Shown piece by piece: positions 45,431-57,090 of a stretch of DNA of 64,000 bases. Position numbers and translations under genes: made by a program. Source of the stretch: Aselliscus stoliczkanus. Its lineage: Eukaryota; Chordata; Mammalia; Chiroptera; Hipposideridae. Each line of letters opens with the position of its first letter. Positions within the stretch are counted from its first letter, which is position 1. The notes under the pieces were generated by a model. It was not told where the DNA came from and ran no database searches. It saw nothing but the letters and a program-made list of their open reading frames with translations. The stretch lies in NCBI GenBank assembly GCA_033961575.1, contig CM066736.1:85915352-85979351 (forward strand), written 5' to 3'.

Positions 45431-45803
45431 AGGCCCTTCCTTGGCTACAGACGCTACCGTCCCGCCTCCGGTTGGCAGGGATTATTATAATTAGGTTAGG
45501 GCTGGGCTCCTAAACCACACAAGCTGTCTCTACCTTTCCACAGAGCATCTACCTGGACACTGATGCGTGCTGAGGATCCAGCCCAATCAACCCAGGCCCC
45601 GCTCACGTTGGTGATGGTGGGAGAGTGGGGGGCGGGGGGGGGGAGAACATTGGCTGAAGACAGTCACGCGCAGACGCTGGCAGCAATGCTGGGACAAGAG
45701 AGAAGACACTGCCTTGGGCTGGGGGTCGGGGGGCCTTTCCCAGAGTAGTTAGTGCACAGCAGCTTCGGAATCACACCTGGAGTTCGGTTCTGGCCTTGCC
45801 TTT
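45431..45803. other. Upstream flank of CpG island
   Basis: Transition from the CpG island to ordinary sequence, with a G-run at about 45630-45645. No exon is seen on the plus strand, so I find no evidence for a divergent protein-coding gene. Confidence 0.5.
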
Positions 45804-45956
45804 TTTTTTTTTTTTTTTTTTTTTAGCTGAGCCATCCTGCCACCTGTTGGCAGCTCAACGGCAACTCAGCTCGGGCTGGCATCGAACCGCGGTTGCTTAG
45901 AGCTCAGCTAGCACTCTTGAGCGAGCTCTTAACCAACTGAGCCCCTCGGCCGGCCC
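45804..45956 (-). mobile_element. SINE with GGCCGGCCGAGGGGCTCAG head, antisense
   Basis: A T-run is followed on the plus strand by 'agctgagccatcctgccacctgttggc' and a tRNA-like head ending 'aaccaactgagcccctcggccggccc'. A near-perfect duplication flanks it (TGGCCTTGCCTTT near 45791, TGGCCCTGCCTTT at 45958). This is a different head type from the element at 145 but shares the terminal GGCCGGCC. Confidence 0.85.
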
Positions 45957-46019
45957 TTGGCCCTGCCTTTCTTGATCATCAGTTTCCATATCTGTACGAT
46001 GGGAATAATAATTATTTTG

Positions 46020-48180
46020 TGAGTTGCTTTAAGAACTAAAGGAGGTTAGATATAAAAAGAGCCTAGCATACTTGCAGAAAATGTTCCAGTCTAGGTTTGT
46101 GGGGGACATAGGGGTAGGCATGTGCAAAGGCTGGAAGGTAGGAAGAGGTGTGATGTATTTCTGGGTAAAGCTGAGGGCAGCCAGGTGGGTGCTGAAGGTG
46201 CCATTGGATTCTTGCATCCTTTCTAGAGAGCTGTTTCTGGGTCCTCTTGGTAGCAAGACTCCTGCTGGCCTGGAAGGACCGCAGGTCAGTGTGTGGATGT
46301 GACTACTCCTGAGGGGTCTCCTGTAAAGGAGACCTTTGGGTGGAACCTATATCCCACCCACTCACCTCATAGTGTGATCTGAGGGCTGGAGCTTGGGCTG
46401 AGAAGCAGGAGATGTGGATTCTGGCCTTTCTTCTACCACTGACTTGCCAAGAGTCCTTAGGCAAGTCACGATTCCAGTCTAGGTTTCAGTTTCTTAATCA
46501 TGAAAGGGAGATGACAGTTCCTATCTTGCGGACTTCATTTGAATATTTGAGGATGGAATATAATCACAACATGTAAAAGGGTGTTACCACTGTGTTACAA
46601 AAAGTAAGTTACTATTATCTTAAATGCCAAGACTTTGGGTCTCCAAGGCCTCTTTGAAACTTTCAGATCCTAAGTTCTTCTTCAGCAGCTTTTTCCTGTG
46701 CACCTTCCTGCCCCTGGCTCTCAATGGGACACAGAGGGTTATCAAACATGGTTCTTGCCTTCGAGGAGGCCCAACCAAGAGATGGTGTCCCAAAGCCTGT
46801 GGTTGCAGCCAGATAGCCACGCTGCAGTGTAGGGGAACGTGGGAGGCTGTGCTCAGTTCCTCTTGTGGTGCCACACTGTCTGTCTACTGTGTCTGCCTCT
46901 CTGCTGGGCCAGGAGCTTCCCAGAGGCTGGAATTTCATCACTCTGTGTCCCAGTGCGAGCCTGGCTCTGCATAGTGGCTCTGTCAATGGTGAACTGACCA
47001 ATGAATGAGTATAATTAGAGTCTTGGACAAAGTGCTATGAGAGCACCAAAGGGCAATGGTAAATTGGGGAGGTTGAGAGAAGCTGACATTGCCCTGGACC
47101 AGAGATGATGAGTATGATTCTGCCAGGCAGAGAGGAAGGAGAAGGGTGTTTAGGCAGAGGCCTGGAAATGGGAACCATGAGCAGCCTGGTGGGGCTAGAA
47201 GAGGGACACTAGCAGGGGAGGAGTGGGAGATGTGGCTGGAGAGGTCGACAGGGACCAGATCTGAAGGCTATTGTAATCCAACCAAGAAGCTTAGGCTTCG
47301 TCCTGTGGGGGTGGAACCAAAGGAGGGGTGTGAGCAGAAGAGCGCTTTGATTCAATTGGAAGGTTACAAAGGTCAAGTGGGTTTGCAGTGTGGAGGGATT
47401 GTGGAGCTTGGGGAATGGGGCAATAAAACCTGTCCCAATTTGGGCTCTTCACACACATAGGTGGGAGCATCCACCAAAGGATGCAGAGGGAAGTCCAAGG
47501 GCTGGGAGGCGCCATCACTTGCTTCTGGGCCACCTTGCAGGGTGACAGCTTCCTCCTACTGGCCCCCAGCTGCCAAGCCTATGGTTACTGCTTAAGCAGT
47601 TTGGTCCAGATTGGCTTTGGATGGAAAACCAGAGCTAGAATTAGAGTTGGAAGTTTCTTGGCAGTTTTCTGTGTCCTGGGACCGTTCTCTCCTGTGTGAG
47701 ATGAGCATGGAGGCTCACGCCAGGCACTGACTTCTCCTGGCCCCCCTCCCCACACATCCTGCCATCCCTACACTCCTGTCTGTAATGGCCTGCCGTGCTC
47801 CTCCTGCCGGGGTATAAAAGCAGGACAGCTCCGGGACCTGGGTCACCTTTCCTTCATCATCTCCCAACCCAACCCACAGGTACTTTGGCCAAACCACAAA
47901 TAGAGAGGTCAAGTCAAGCTGTCCAGCAGGGCTTGACCTTGGGGGGGGAGGCGTGATTCACCAAGGGTGGCACATCCCCACTTCAGTCCCCAGTGTTATG
48001 TTGACGTTAGGAATTAAGGGTGCAGCTTTGTAGTTTGTGAGGGGTTGGACACCTGCCCCTCTGAGACTCCTTGCGGTGATGGCAGCCTTAGCCCCCCCAT
48101 TTCACAGATGATGAGGGTAAGTGGCTGGCCTGAAAGGCAGAGGGGACACCTGCATTAAGAGAAGCACAGGGCAAAAGGCA
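46020..48180. other. Intergenic with old L2/MIR scraps
   Basis: 46060-46300 and 47090-47440 contain L2-like sense phrases ('ggcagagaggaaggag', 'tgtggctggagaggtcgac'). The remainder is unique. A TATA-like GGTATAAAAGC occurs at 47810-47820 on the plus strand without any recognisable downstream gene. Confidence 0.45.
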
Positions 48181-48184
48181 GAAA

Positions 48185-48375
48185 CAAACATTTACCCAGA
48201 ACCTTGCTCCATGGTAGGCCCTGGCCTGTGTGAGCTTATCCAATCCTCACACACACCCTGTGAGGGGTGATTATCAAACCACTTTGCGAACGAGGTACAA
48301 AGAGAAGAAGTGACTTGCCCAGGATAACACAGTGAGTAAGTGGTAAGGCTGGGATTCACACTCAAGTCTTCCTGA
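48185..48375 (+). repeat. MIR SINE, nearly full length
   Basis: Ordered MIR landmarks from 'catttacccagaaccttgctccatggtaggccctggcctgtgtgag', 'caatcctcacacacaccctgtgaggg', 'gaagtgacttgcccaggataacacagtgagtaagtggtaaggctgggattcacac'. Confidence 0.75.
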
Positions 48376-49637
48376 GCTGCCAGCCCGTGGCTTTCTCTGC
48401 CTCACAAGTCTGGAGAGGGACTACCCCAAACAGTGGAACGTGACAAAAACAAATTCCTGTTCATTACCTTTAAACTTCCCTCATAGCCCTGTAAGGTTAT
48501 TCCCATTTTGCAGTTTGGAAAACTGGAGCTCAGGGAATCAAAGAGCTTGCCAGGTATCTGGGCTGGGGCTGGGATTTGAAACAGTTCTGATGTCCTGAGG
48601 CTAGGGCTTGTCTGGGCTAAACTCATTCCCAGAGCTCAGCTTGTTTAGAGGGTGGCAGGGCAGAAGTTATGGCAAGGGGGAGAGCCTGGCATGGCTTGTG
48701 GTCCAGAAGCCACCCACCTCCTCCTTCCCTATCCAGGGATTTGTCAGGCAGGGGGGCTTCATGGCATGACTGCACCCCTCCTAGGACTCTTTCCCTCCTC
48801 TTCCACCCCCCTTTCTGCCTTCCTTCTAAGAGACTTCACCACATGCTGCTCAGTCATTAAGGGCCAGATGGTGTACAGTCTCGGGTGCCAGGCTAAAGAG
48901 TCAGGACTTTATCCTCAGAGCAGTGGGAGCTATAAAGGGTTTTATCAGGGCTCACATAGGGTCAGTTGTGTGCTTTCGAAAGATACTGTCCAAGCAAGAA
49001 TACCTTCCGCTGTCACCTCCATGGTACCTTTCCTGACTACCTCTACCTGGGATTAGTCCCCCCAAAAAAACAGCCCATCAGTAATTGGGTAATTTGAGGA
49101 AATATTAATACAAAGACCATGTAAGCAGTGTATAGAGAAAACTCATGGGATGGTGCAGTACCCCAAGGCTAGTAATGTTTTGGGAGGATGTGGCCTGAAA
49201 GGCAGGGGGAGGAAATCAGGTATAGAGAGGGCTGCCTGACAGAGCTGTGGGCACAGACAACCCACAGTGACATGGCAGTCACTCTCTGTCCCTTCCCTCC
49301 AGTCTTTTGCAAGGGCTTCCCATTGGTCAAAGGATAAGGGAGCCTCATGATGCAGCCCATATAGAGAATCCAGGAAGAGGGTGGGATAGAGAAAAGTGGA
49401 GTGTGGGTCTGGCAGGTAAATGGATGGTACATAGTACATGGCCCTAGAAGGACCCGCTCCTACCTCTGTGCTTCCATCAGAACCCTAGCTTCTCTCTTTC
49501 TGAGCACCTGTAACTTTTCATGTTTACACACCTGTCTTGCTCAGGAGAAGCTACTTGAGGGCAAAGATGGAATCAAAGTGCTCTCTGTGTCCCAGGGCAA
49601 AACGCTGGGCCTGGCCCACAACAGGGACTTGATAATG

Positions 49638-49800
49638 TTGGAAGGAAGAAAGGAAGGAGAAAAAGAAGGGAGGGAGAGAGGGAAGGAGGGAGGGAGGGAG
49701 GGAGGGAGGGAAGAAAGGTGAGAGGGAGGAAGGGAGGGAGGGAGGAGAGACATGGTGATGACACAGCCTGAAGTAAAGTGGCCGCAGAGCGAAAGGTAAG
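49638..49800 (+). repeat. Polypurine (GGGA)n/(GGAA)n tract
   Basis: About 115 bases of almost uninterrupted purine on the plus strand, with a core of GGGA tetramers at 49685-49710, followed by a shorter purine-rich stretch. Mirror-like polypurine DNA of this kind can form triplex (H-DNA). Confidence 0.9.
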
Positions 49801-50317
49801 GGAAGATTGGAGAGATGCTGGGGCCTTAGAGTCTCTAGGACTTGGTGACGTGAACATAGGGCAGAAGGCACAAAGGGATGATTGAAGATGACTTTAGGGT
49901 TCAAACCAGAAGCACTGACCACTCAGCTCTATGACTAGGCCTTTAGGAGGCCTCAGAAGTGGCCTTAGGCCCTATCATTTGTGACGGGTCTGGCCAACTG
50001 GAGGGGGCAGGGCTGAGACCCTTGGGAACGAGCCATCAGAGCAGCCCTGGGCCCGGGTTAGAACGCTGTGTTGCAATGTGTACTGAATGTTCCCCTTGCA
50101 TCACTTTGTCTGCAAGGTTCTTACTCAACTCTCCCGGGACCTGTCCCCTACAGAGAAAGGGAGGTAAACCTTATGCTGCACAGATTCCTCCTCATGCATT
50201 CGTTGTTCATCTATCCTTACATCTGGCCCACGTTTCCTGAGATGCTCTCTGGGGGTGCAGTCCTGCTCTCCGGGAGCCTGAATTCTGGTGGAAAAAACAG
50301 ACCATTAAAAAACGATT

Positions 50318-50458
50318 GTTAATACTATGTGTGGCTGTTAACTAGATTTATTGTGGTGATCATTTTATCATATACACATATATTGAATCATTATGTTGTA
50401 CACCTGAAATGAATATAATGTTATATGTCAAATATATTTTTTTGAAAAAAAAAAGAAA
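50318..50458 (+). repeat. L1 3'-end fragment
   Basis: 'tgtggctgttaactagatttattgtggtgatcattttatcatatacacatatattgaatcattatgttgtacacctgaaatgaatataatgttatatgtcaa' plus an A-tail is a typical L1M 3' UTR end. Confidence 0.75.
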
Positions 50459-51055
50459 AGAAAAGACCGTTGCTATTCAGCAGTACTTTCCCCAGCTTTC
50501 TTCAGCAGTGAAACCTCCTCCTTTAAGTGCAGCCTTGTTTGGAAGCATGAGGTAACACAGATGAGGGGGCTGTCTGGCTCACAGGGGTGGTCCCAGGGTT
50601 CCACATGTCAGCCTCTCACTTGTCCAGCCCCCACACCCAGTCGCCAGGGCTCTGGGAACACAGTTTGAAACTCTCCAAGTACAGGGTAAGTGCTGCAACA
50701 GAGGACTCAACTCGCTGAAGATAGACGGTACAGCTGATGCTTGTTACACAAGGAGCAAAGTGCAGCACCTGGTGGGCTGGGACCCGGTCAGACGCATCTT
50801 ACTGAGCATGGGCTCAGGACAAGTTTGTTCATGGATCATTTTTGTAATAATTATAGTAAATATGCTTAGACAAAGCACTTCTATTCTGTAGGTACCCATA
50901 CCCTGACCTGGCCCCCAGATGGAATACACCCTAACCTTGCCATGTGCTCATGTTGTTTACTGTGTTTGAGCCTCAGTTTACCTGTGCTGTCCCAATGGGG
51001 ATAAATAAAGTACCTCCTTCCTAGGGTTGTTGTATAGATTAAAACAATAAATGTA

Positions 51056-51473
51056 GGGCCAGCTGAGTGGCACGTTGGTTAAGAGTTGGCTTGAGATGCC
51101 AGCTCTGAGCAGCAGGGCCCCGGTTCAGATCCCACATAGAGGGCCAGTGACACTGCCCTCTACAGCTAAGATGGCTGCCGTGAGTCCCAGGCGACGATGT
51201 AGGCTGCAGTGGGGCTGGCTGGCAGCTGGTGTGCGGTTTCGTGAGCTGCCTTGAGCCACCATGAGCAGCCGTCCAATGGCCAGCGAGCGACTGCCTCACC
51301 CAGGAAGAGCGCAATGATAATACCAACATGGGCCAGTGAAGCAACGTTCTCCACAACTAGATTGAAGAACAAAAGGACAGCAACTTGTCTGTTCCCCTTC
51401 CCCGATTCCCCAACGCTGTTCCCCTCCCCCAATTCCCCAATAAAAATCTTTAAAAATAACAAAAATTTTAAAA
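51056..51473 (+). mobile_element. Full-length composite tRNA-derived SINE
   Basis: Same architecture as the element at 145: GGGCCAGCTGAGTGGCACG head, B-box CGGTTCAGATCCC, body, and a tail with a partly duplicated 'ccccaa' module ending CCCCAATAAAAATC. AAATGTA duplications lie at 51049-51055 and 51474-51480. It is more diverged from the consensus than the first copy. Confidence 0.85.
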
Positions 51474-51889
51474 AAATGTAAAGTGCCCAGCATAGGGCCT
51501 GGCATACAGTACTTAAAAAATAAGAACTGGGAGGACAAGTATACCTGGAGATGGAACAACCTGTCCAAAGGGATTTGAGCAAGCATCCTAGGGGAGGGAA
51601 GAATAAAATACCTATAGAAACCAGTGAAACTAGAGGACACTAGAAATGACAATGAAACAGTCATCTCAGCCTAGGAGGTGATCTCCACTCCCAAAAGAAA
51701 ACCTCAGCATGAGCGAGGGTCCTGAAAGGAGTGGAGGCCCAGTCAGAGGGAACTGGAAATGTTGTGTGAGGATGTTCAGCTGCAGAAACCTTGGGAGACT
51801 GGAGGTGGGCTAGAACAGTTTGGACTTTGCCTAAAGGAGAAGCAGCAGGTTTCGTGAACTACAGCAAGGACTGACAGGTGCTAAACAAC

Positions 51890-52115
51890 AATGAGCATTT
51901 ACTATCTGCCAGTTACTACTCTAGGTATTTCACATGGGTGGATTTATTTAACCATTGTAGCAATCTTATAGAGTAAACACTATAATCAGCCCCATTTCAT
52001 ACATGAAGAAATTGAGGCACAAAGAGGTTTAAAAAATTATCCAGGGTCACATAACCTATAAGTGGCAGAGCCAGGATTTAAATCCAGGTGTCCTGGCTCC
52101 AGAGTCTATGCTCTA
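51890..52115 (+). repeat. MIR SINE, nearly full length
   Basis: Begins 'aatgagcatttactatctgccagttactactctaggta', includes 'ccccatttcatacatgaagaaattgaggcacaaagagg' and ends 'ggatttaaatccaggtgtcctggctccagagtctatgctc'. It is the best-preserved MIR in the window. Confidence 0.85.
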
Positions 52116-52540
52116 TAATAGCTGCAAAATCCTATCGATTCTGTTTACTTTAAAGGATATTCTGTGGTCCTTAAGAGAAGGAAGCATCGTTATCGGGAGC
52201 TGAGGTTGAGTCACTAAGATGAAGTAGTAATAATGCACCAATCCCGCCTTCAATAGCTTCACTAGATTCCCAAGCTGGCCTAGGCCTAGGCCCTGCGCAG
52301 AGGAGACCAGCAGGCCAGCATGGTTTCTACAGGGAGGAATAGCCGTCCCAAACAGGAGCTAATCCCACTATGAGATTTCCTAGAACTCAAGGCTCCTCCC
52401 TCAACTTGGCCTTGTAGGTTTTGTTTTGTTTTGTTTTTTCAATCAGCAACCTGCACAAGGATTTTGAAACGGCATGCAAGAGACCCAAAGAAGACCAGGA
52501 AAACAACTATTTTTGATGAGCTAACAAAGATTAGAAGACT

Positions 52541-52613
52541 GAAAGCTTGCAGAAAAGCATTGAATCTGACAGGATGAAGTTGAAGAGGAAGAAAAGGAAA
52601 ATCAGGCATTCGC
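52541..52613 (+). repeat. Direct repeat, copy 1
   Basis: 73 bases beginning GAAAGCTTGC and containing AGGATGAAGTTGAAGAGGAA match 53692-53764 at 61 of 73 positions without gaps. The flanks do not match. Origin unknown: a local duplication or an unrecognised repeat family. Confidence 0.8.
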
Positions 52614-52929
52614 TAAATGTGTCTTAGCCTCTTTTTTTTGGTATCTTCGGCCTCCCCCAGACTTTGGGGTATGGTGGGTTGTGACACTGAGTAGGGCTGG
52701 GATTTCTGATTAGGCTGAACCTCTGTGGAAGGACACACACATTCATGGGCACATCTAGAAACATATATATACTCACACACTTCCACCTTCCATAAGCAGG
52801 ATACTGCATCCCTGTTGCTCTGGCCATACCATCTTCCCTTGCAGAGACAGCTATACAGGCTATATATAGCCTCTCCACAGGTCCCTTTATGCTCCACAGT
52901 GACCCCTGGAATACACAATCCAACCACTT

Positions 52930-53250
52930 TCTCCCTTGGCTCCCATAGCTCTAAGATAAAGCCCAAGCTCCTTAAGTTAGCATTCAAGGCCTCACGTGGT
53001 CCTACCCCAGCCCCTGTTTAGCTTCCCTCCACTCCTCTCCCTGCTGGCTCTCTCAGATATGGATCCAGCTCTCTGGTCACACCAGGTCACTTGTTGTGTC
53101 CTTGAAGGTGCTTTTCTACTTCTGGGTCTGTGCTCATACTGTGTTCTTAGAGTGAAATGTCCTTCCCCCAGCCTCTCCTTTTCCAGACCCTGCCCATCCT
53201 TCCTAGCTCTATGCATCTTCCTCCAAGAAGCCTTCCTGACAACTAAACCC
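52930..53250 (-). repeat. Old interspersed repeat, L2-like (antisense)
   Basis: 'aaagcccaagctccttaagttagcattcaaggcc', 'gaaatgtccttcccccagcctctcc' and 'ccaagaagccttcctgac' are typical of an old dispersed repeat, like 39840-40160. Family tentative. Confidence 0.4.
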
Positions 53251-53691
53251 ACTTTTTAAAAAGTTCACTTAAGCTTTAACACTAGGACCTGGGCTGTGAA
53301 TTTGGAGGTATACAGGGTAAGTTCTTGCCTTCTAGAAGTTCACAGCCTCGAGAAGCACACATTTTGGAGATACAGTTTGTGTAACAATTTATCTGTCTAG
53401 ATGCCTCCCTCTCTCACCTGACTGTAAGCAAAGATGAGGCTGATTCAGAGATCCTAGCACCTAGCAACAAGACCTGGAACAGGGAAGACATCAGAAAAAA
53501 GATGTGTTTACCTCCTCAAGGGGAAGCACTGGATCTTATTAATTTCATTGTCCATTCCCTGTCTCAGCAATCATGTGTACTCTAAGGACTTGGAGAATAT
53601 ATTGTGGGATCCAGTATCACATCTCATTGACCCAGAATAATGGTTCATCCATTTATTCATTTATTCACTCATTCAATACATGTATCACTGT

Positions 53692-53764
53692 GAAAGCTTG
53701 CATAAGAGCATTAAATATGATAGGATGAAGTTGAAGAGGAAGACATAGAAAATGAGGTCTTTGC
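53692..53764 (+). repeat. Direct repeat, copy 2
   Basis: Second copy of the 73-base sequence at 52541-52613, about 84% identical by eye, in the same orientation with 1.15 kb between starts. Confidence 0.8.
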
Positions 53765-53980
53765 CAAAACCTATATAGGCACTGGGAATACAATGGCATG
53801 GGGAAAACAGACCGAGACCTTGCCCTCCTGGAGCTTTTGAAGTTCAAGGTCAAATTGAGAAGTGAGAGTACAGTCCTCCCTGGAGTTTTCAGGGAAGGGG
53901 TTCTTTAGGGAAGAGACCAGAAACTGATACGAATTTCACCCTGACCTTGCCCACAACATTGTACATACATTCTGTTATTT

Positions 53981-54121
53981 GTTTGTTTGTTTGTTTATTA
54001 GCTGAGCCATCCTGCCACCTGTTGGCAGCTCAGCTCGGGCTGGGCATTGAACTGCTGTTGCTCAGAGCTCAGCTCGCAGTTATGAGCGAGCTCTTAACCA
54101 ACTGAGCCCCTCAGCCGGCCC
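53981..54121 (-). mobile_element. SINE with CTGAGGGGCTCAG head, antisense
   Basis: Read on the plus strand: (GTTT)n tail, 'agctgagccatcctgccacctgttggcagctcagctcgggctggg', then the head ending 'aaccaactgagcccctcagccggcc'. A perfect 13-base duplication CATTCTGTTATTT lies at 53968-53980 and 54122-54134. Same family as 45804-45956. Confidence 0.9.
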
Positions 54122-54329
54122 CATTCTGTTATTTAACCTTCACAACACTGGAGGTATGAGCTCACAACCGCCTTAAGATAGAAATAAAGATATTGGGGTA
54201 GAGGGGTAATAGCTAGCTAGAGGAAGAGCTGGGACTATTATAGAATCTTGGTTAGTCTGATGCCAAAGACCTTGCTTGTTCTAATTCACCCAGGGAACCT
54301 AGGTGAAAAGGAGGGGTGGGGGAGTGAGG

Positions 54330-54349
54330 AAGAGAAGGAGAGAGAGAGA

Positions 54350-54425
<76 letters not shown>
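54330..54425 (+). repeat. (GA)n microsatellite
   Basis: Long AG/GA run with few interruptions, about 95 bases. The Arg-Glu-rich open frame it creates is an artefact. Confidence 0.95.
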
Positions 54426-54715
54426 CTAAATTCAGGTGTTTAACCACCTCCTCAGTCCTGTATTGTGATGGTGCTATGGAGGTGGCTTGGACAAGGAGGA
54501 TAGCCTAAATCTGGAAAACCTGGGATTTTTCCAACACTGCCATTGGGGAATTCCCAGAATTAAGTCATGGTTGTCACATTCTATATACCTGATGTTGAGA
54601 AAGGCTCAAATCTGAGATAAACTTGGGGGAATTTGAACCTGGCAGATAGCCCAGCATGGCCTCTGTCAGGCCAGCCCCCGTGGGTGAGCCTAGAGCCTGT
54701 GTGGTGATGTCTTGT

Positions 54716-56240
54716 TTTCATTCCTGATATTGGTAATTTGTGTCTTCATGTTTTTCTCTTGACGGGTCTGACTAGAGGTTTGTTCATTTATTTTTCCAAC
54801 AGTAATCTTTGGTTTCAATGATTTTCTCTGTTTTCAGTTTCATTTAGTTCTGCTCTTATCGTTATTATTTCCTTCCTTTGGCTTGTTTCAAATATAATTT
54901 GCTCTTTTTAGGTTTAGATGATTGGTTCTAAGCTTTTCTTATTTTCTAAAATAAATATGTAATCTATAAATTTCCCTCCACACACTTCTCTAGCTGCAGC
55001 CTGTAAATTTTTCTTTTCTTTTTTTTTTTTTTTTGAGGACAGTGTCACTGGCCCTCATACGTGGGATCCGAACCGGGACCACTGGCTTCCCAAGCCAGCG
55101 CTTAACCACCACGCTACTCGACCAGCCCTGTGAATTTTGATATGTTGTATTTTCATTTTCATTCAGTTCAAAGTATTTTAAGATTCCTTTTGTAATTTCT
55201 CCTTTAACCCATTGTTTATTTAAAAGCATGTTATTTCCAAATATTTGGGGATCTTTTTGTTATTGATTTCTAGTTTGATTCCCTTTGGATAAGAAAACAT
55301 ATTTTACATAATTTTAATTCTTTTAAATTTGTTGAAGTTTGTTTCATGGGTAGAACATGATAATATGGTCTGTCTTGGCAATTTTTTCCCCCAAATTTTT
55401 AATGTGCACTTGAAAAGAGTGTTTATTCTGTTGATGTTGTATATAGTGTTTTATAAATGTTAGTTATCAAGTAGTCTGATATTGTTATTTTGGTGCTCCA
55501 TATCCTTGTGATTTTTCTGTCTACTTGTTCTATCAGTTACTGAATGGAGAGATGAAATTTGAAGTCTCCAACCATAATTGTGGATTTATCTTTTTTTTTT
55601 ATTCAATTCTATCAGGTTTTGCTTCCTGTATTTTGAAGATGTTTTCTGTCTCTGTATATTTAGAATTATTATGTCTCCTTGATAAATTGGCCCCTTTTTC
55701 ATTATATAATATCTATCTCTACTTCTGTAATATTTCTTGTTCTGAAATCTATTTGGTCTGATATGAATATAGCCACTCTAACTTTTTCTTGATTAGTGTT
55801 TGATTAGTGTTCGCATGGTGTAACTTTTCCTATTCCCTTTAACCTGTGTTTTTATATTTAAAGTGAGGTTCTTATAGACAGCATATGGTTGGGTCTTTTT
55901 TTAAAAAATCTAGTTTAACACTCTTTGCCTTTTAATTGGTATTTAAATTGGTATTTAATTGGTATTTCACCATTAATATAATTATTAATATTTTGCATTT
56001 AAATCTACCACCTTGCTAATTATTTTCTATTTTTGCTGTCTGCTCTTATATACTTTTTTCTTTTTGTATGCCTTTTGGGAATTAATTTAGTATTTTATTA
56101 TGATTCCATTTTCTTTTACTACTGGGTTAATGATTATATCTCTTTAAAAAAATTTTTGGTGGTTGATCAAGTGTTTACAATACATTTTAAACTTATTAGC
56201 GTCTACCTTTGAATAATAATGCACTATTTCATGTACAGGG
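54716..56240 (-). mobile_element. L1 ORF2 remnant, antisense
   Basis: T-rich plus strand with antisense ORF2 phrases: 'gacgggtctgactagaggtttgttcatt', 'tttggtttcaatgattttctctgttttcagtttcattt', 'tctgttgatgttgtatatag', 'ctgtctacttgttctatcagttactgaatggagagatgaaa'. It is heavily decayed. A SINE is inserted at 55013-55127. Confidence 0.85.
55013..55127 (-). mobile_element. Short tRNA-derived SINE inside L1
   Basis: T-tail, 'gaggacagtgtcactggccctcatacgtgggatccgaaccggg' and head ending 'gctactcgaccagccc'. Flanks CTGTAAATTTT (from 55001) and CTGTGAATTTT (55128-55138) form an imperfect duplication. It was inserted after the host L1. Confidence 0.87.
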
Positions 56241-56340
56241 TAAGAACCTTACAAAAGTAGTCTTCCATTTCCTCACCCCTATCCTTTGAGTTATTTGGGA
56301 GTTACATTTTCTTCTACAGATGTTATAAACTCTATGATAC

Positions 56341-57072
56341 ATTATTACTATTTTTACTTTGGACAGTCAATTATCTTTTTAACTGTTCACAAAGTGTTTA
56401 ATCATCAAAGTTCACTCACATTCATGATCTAAGTTAGCTATGACAAGGGCCGCTTGGGGTGTGAATGTCAGGGCTTATCAGTCCCCATTTGACAGTTAGC
56501 AGAGTGAGATCCCAAAAGGGGAGAGGATTAGGCCAAGGTTACCCAGTGAGGTCAGGGTAAACCTGGGCTGGACCCTAGGATCCAGTACTCTTACACAAAC
56601 TCCAGGAAGTACCTGCTCCCCTGCATTTCTGCAGCAGATTGTGCCTCCCTCTGTGGGAGGGGGAGTAGGATCTTGTGAAGCAGAGGCCTGGAAAAGGAAA
56701 GCCTGGATGGCTGGTGGCTGGAGCCATGCACCAAACATGAGCACCTCTTGGGGGAGAGGGTGTCCTCCATCAGTGCTTCCTGACCCCTGAGCTTAACAGG
56801 GCAAGGAGAATTTTGCTGAATGAAGAAATGAAAAACATTCTCTTCCATTTGTTTTCAGGCTTATTGAATCCTAAACCTTCAGAGCCTTGAGTTCCTCCTG
56901 TGTTTCAGGCTTAGCACAGTGTCAGGCACATGGGAAACCACTAGTAAATATTTATTCAAGGGATCATACCACCAAACCCAATTCTTGCACAGATTGAAGA
57001 AAAAAAGAAAAAGAAAAGGGGTCATGGGAAATGGGGAGTTATTATTTAAAAGATACAGAGTTTCAGTTTTGC
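56341..57072. other. Intergenic, no gene seen
   Basis: Diverged MIR-like text about 56490-56600 and unique sequence. No exon or RNA gene is supported. Confidence 0.45.
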
Positions 57073-57090
57073 AAAATGGAAAGAGTTCTG

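Noticed and set aside
47810..47880. GGTATAAAAGC as the promoter of a plus-strand gene
   Set aside because: No exon with recognisable coding follows, and there is no CpG island or other support.
49541..49922. Ser-Leu-Pro-rich open frames
   Set aside because: Translation of the purine tract on the opposite strand.
54248..54508. Arg-Glu-rich open frame
   Set aside because: Translation of the GA microsatellite.
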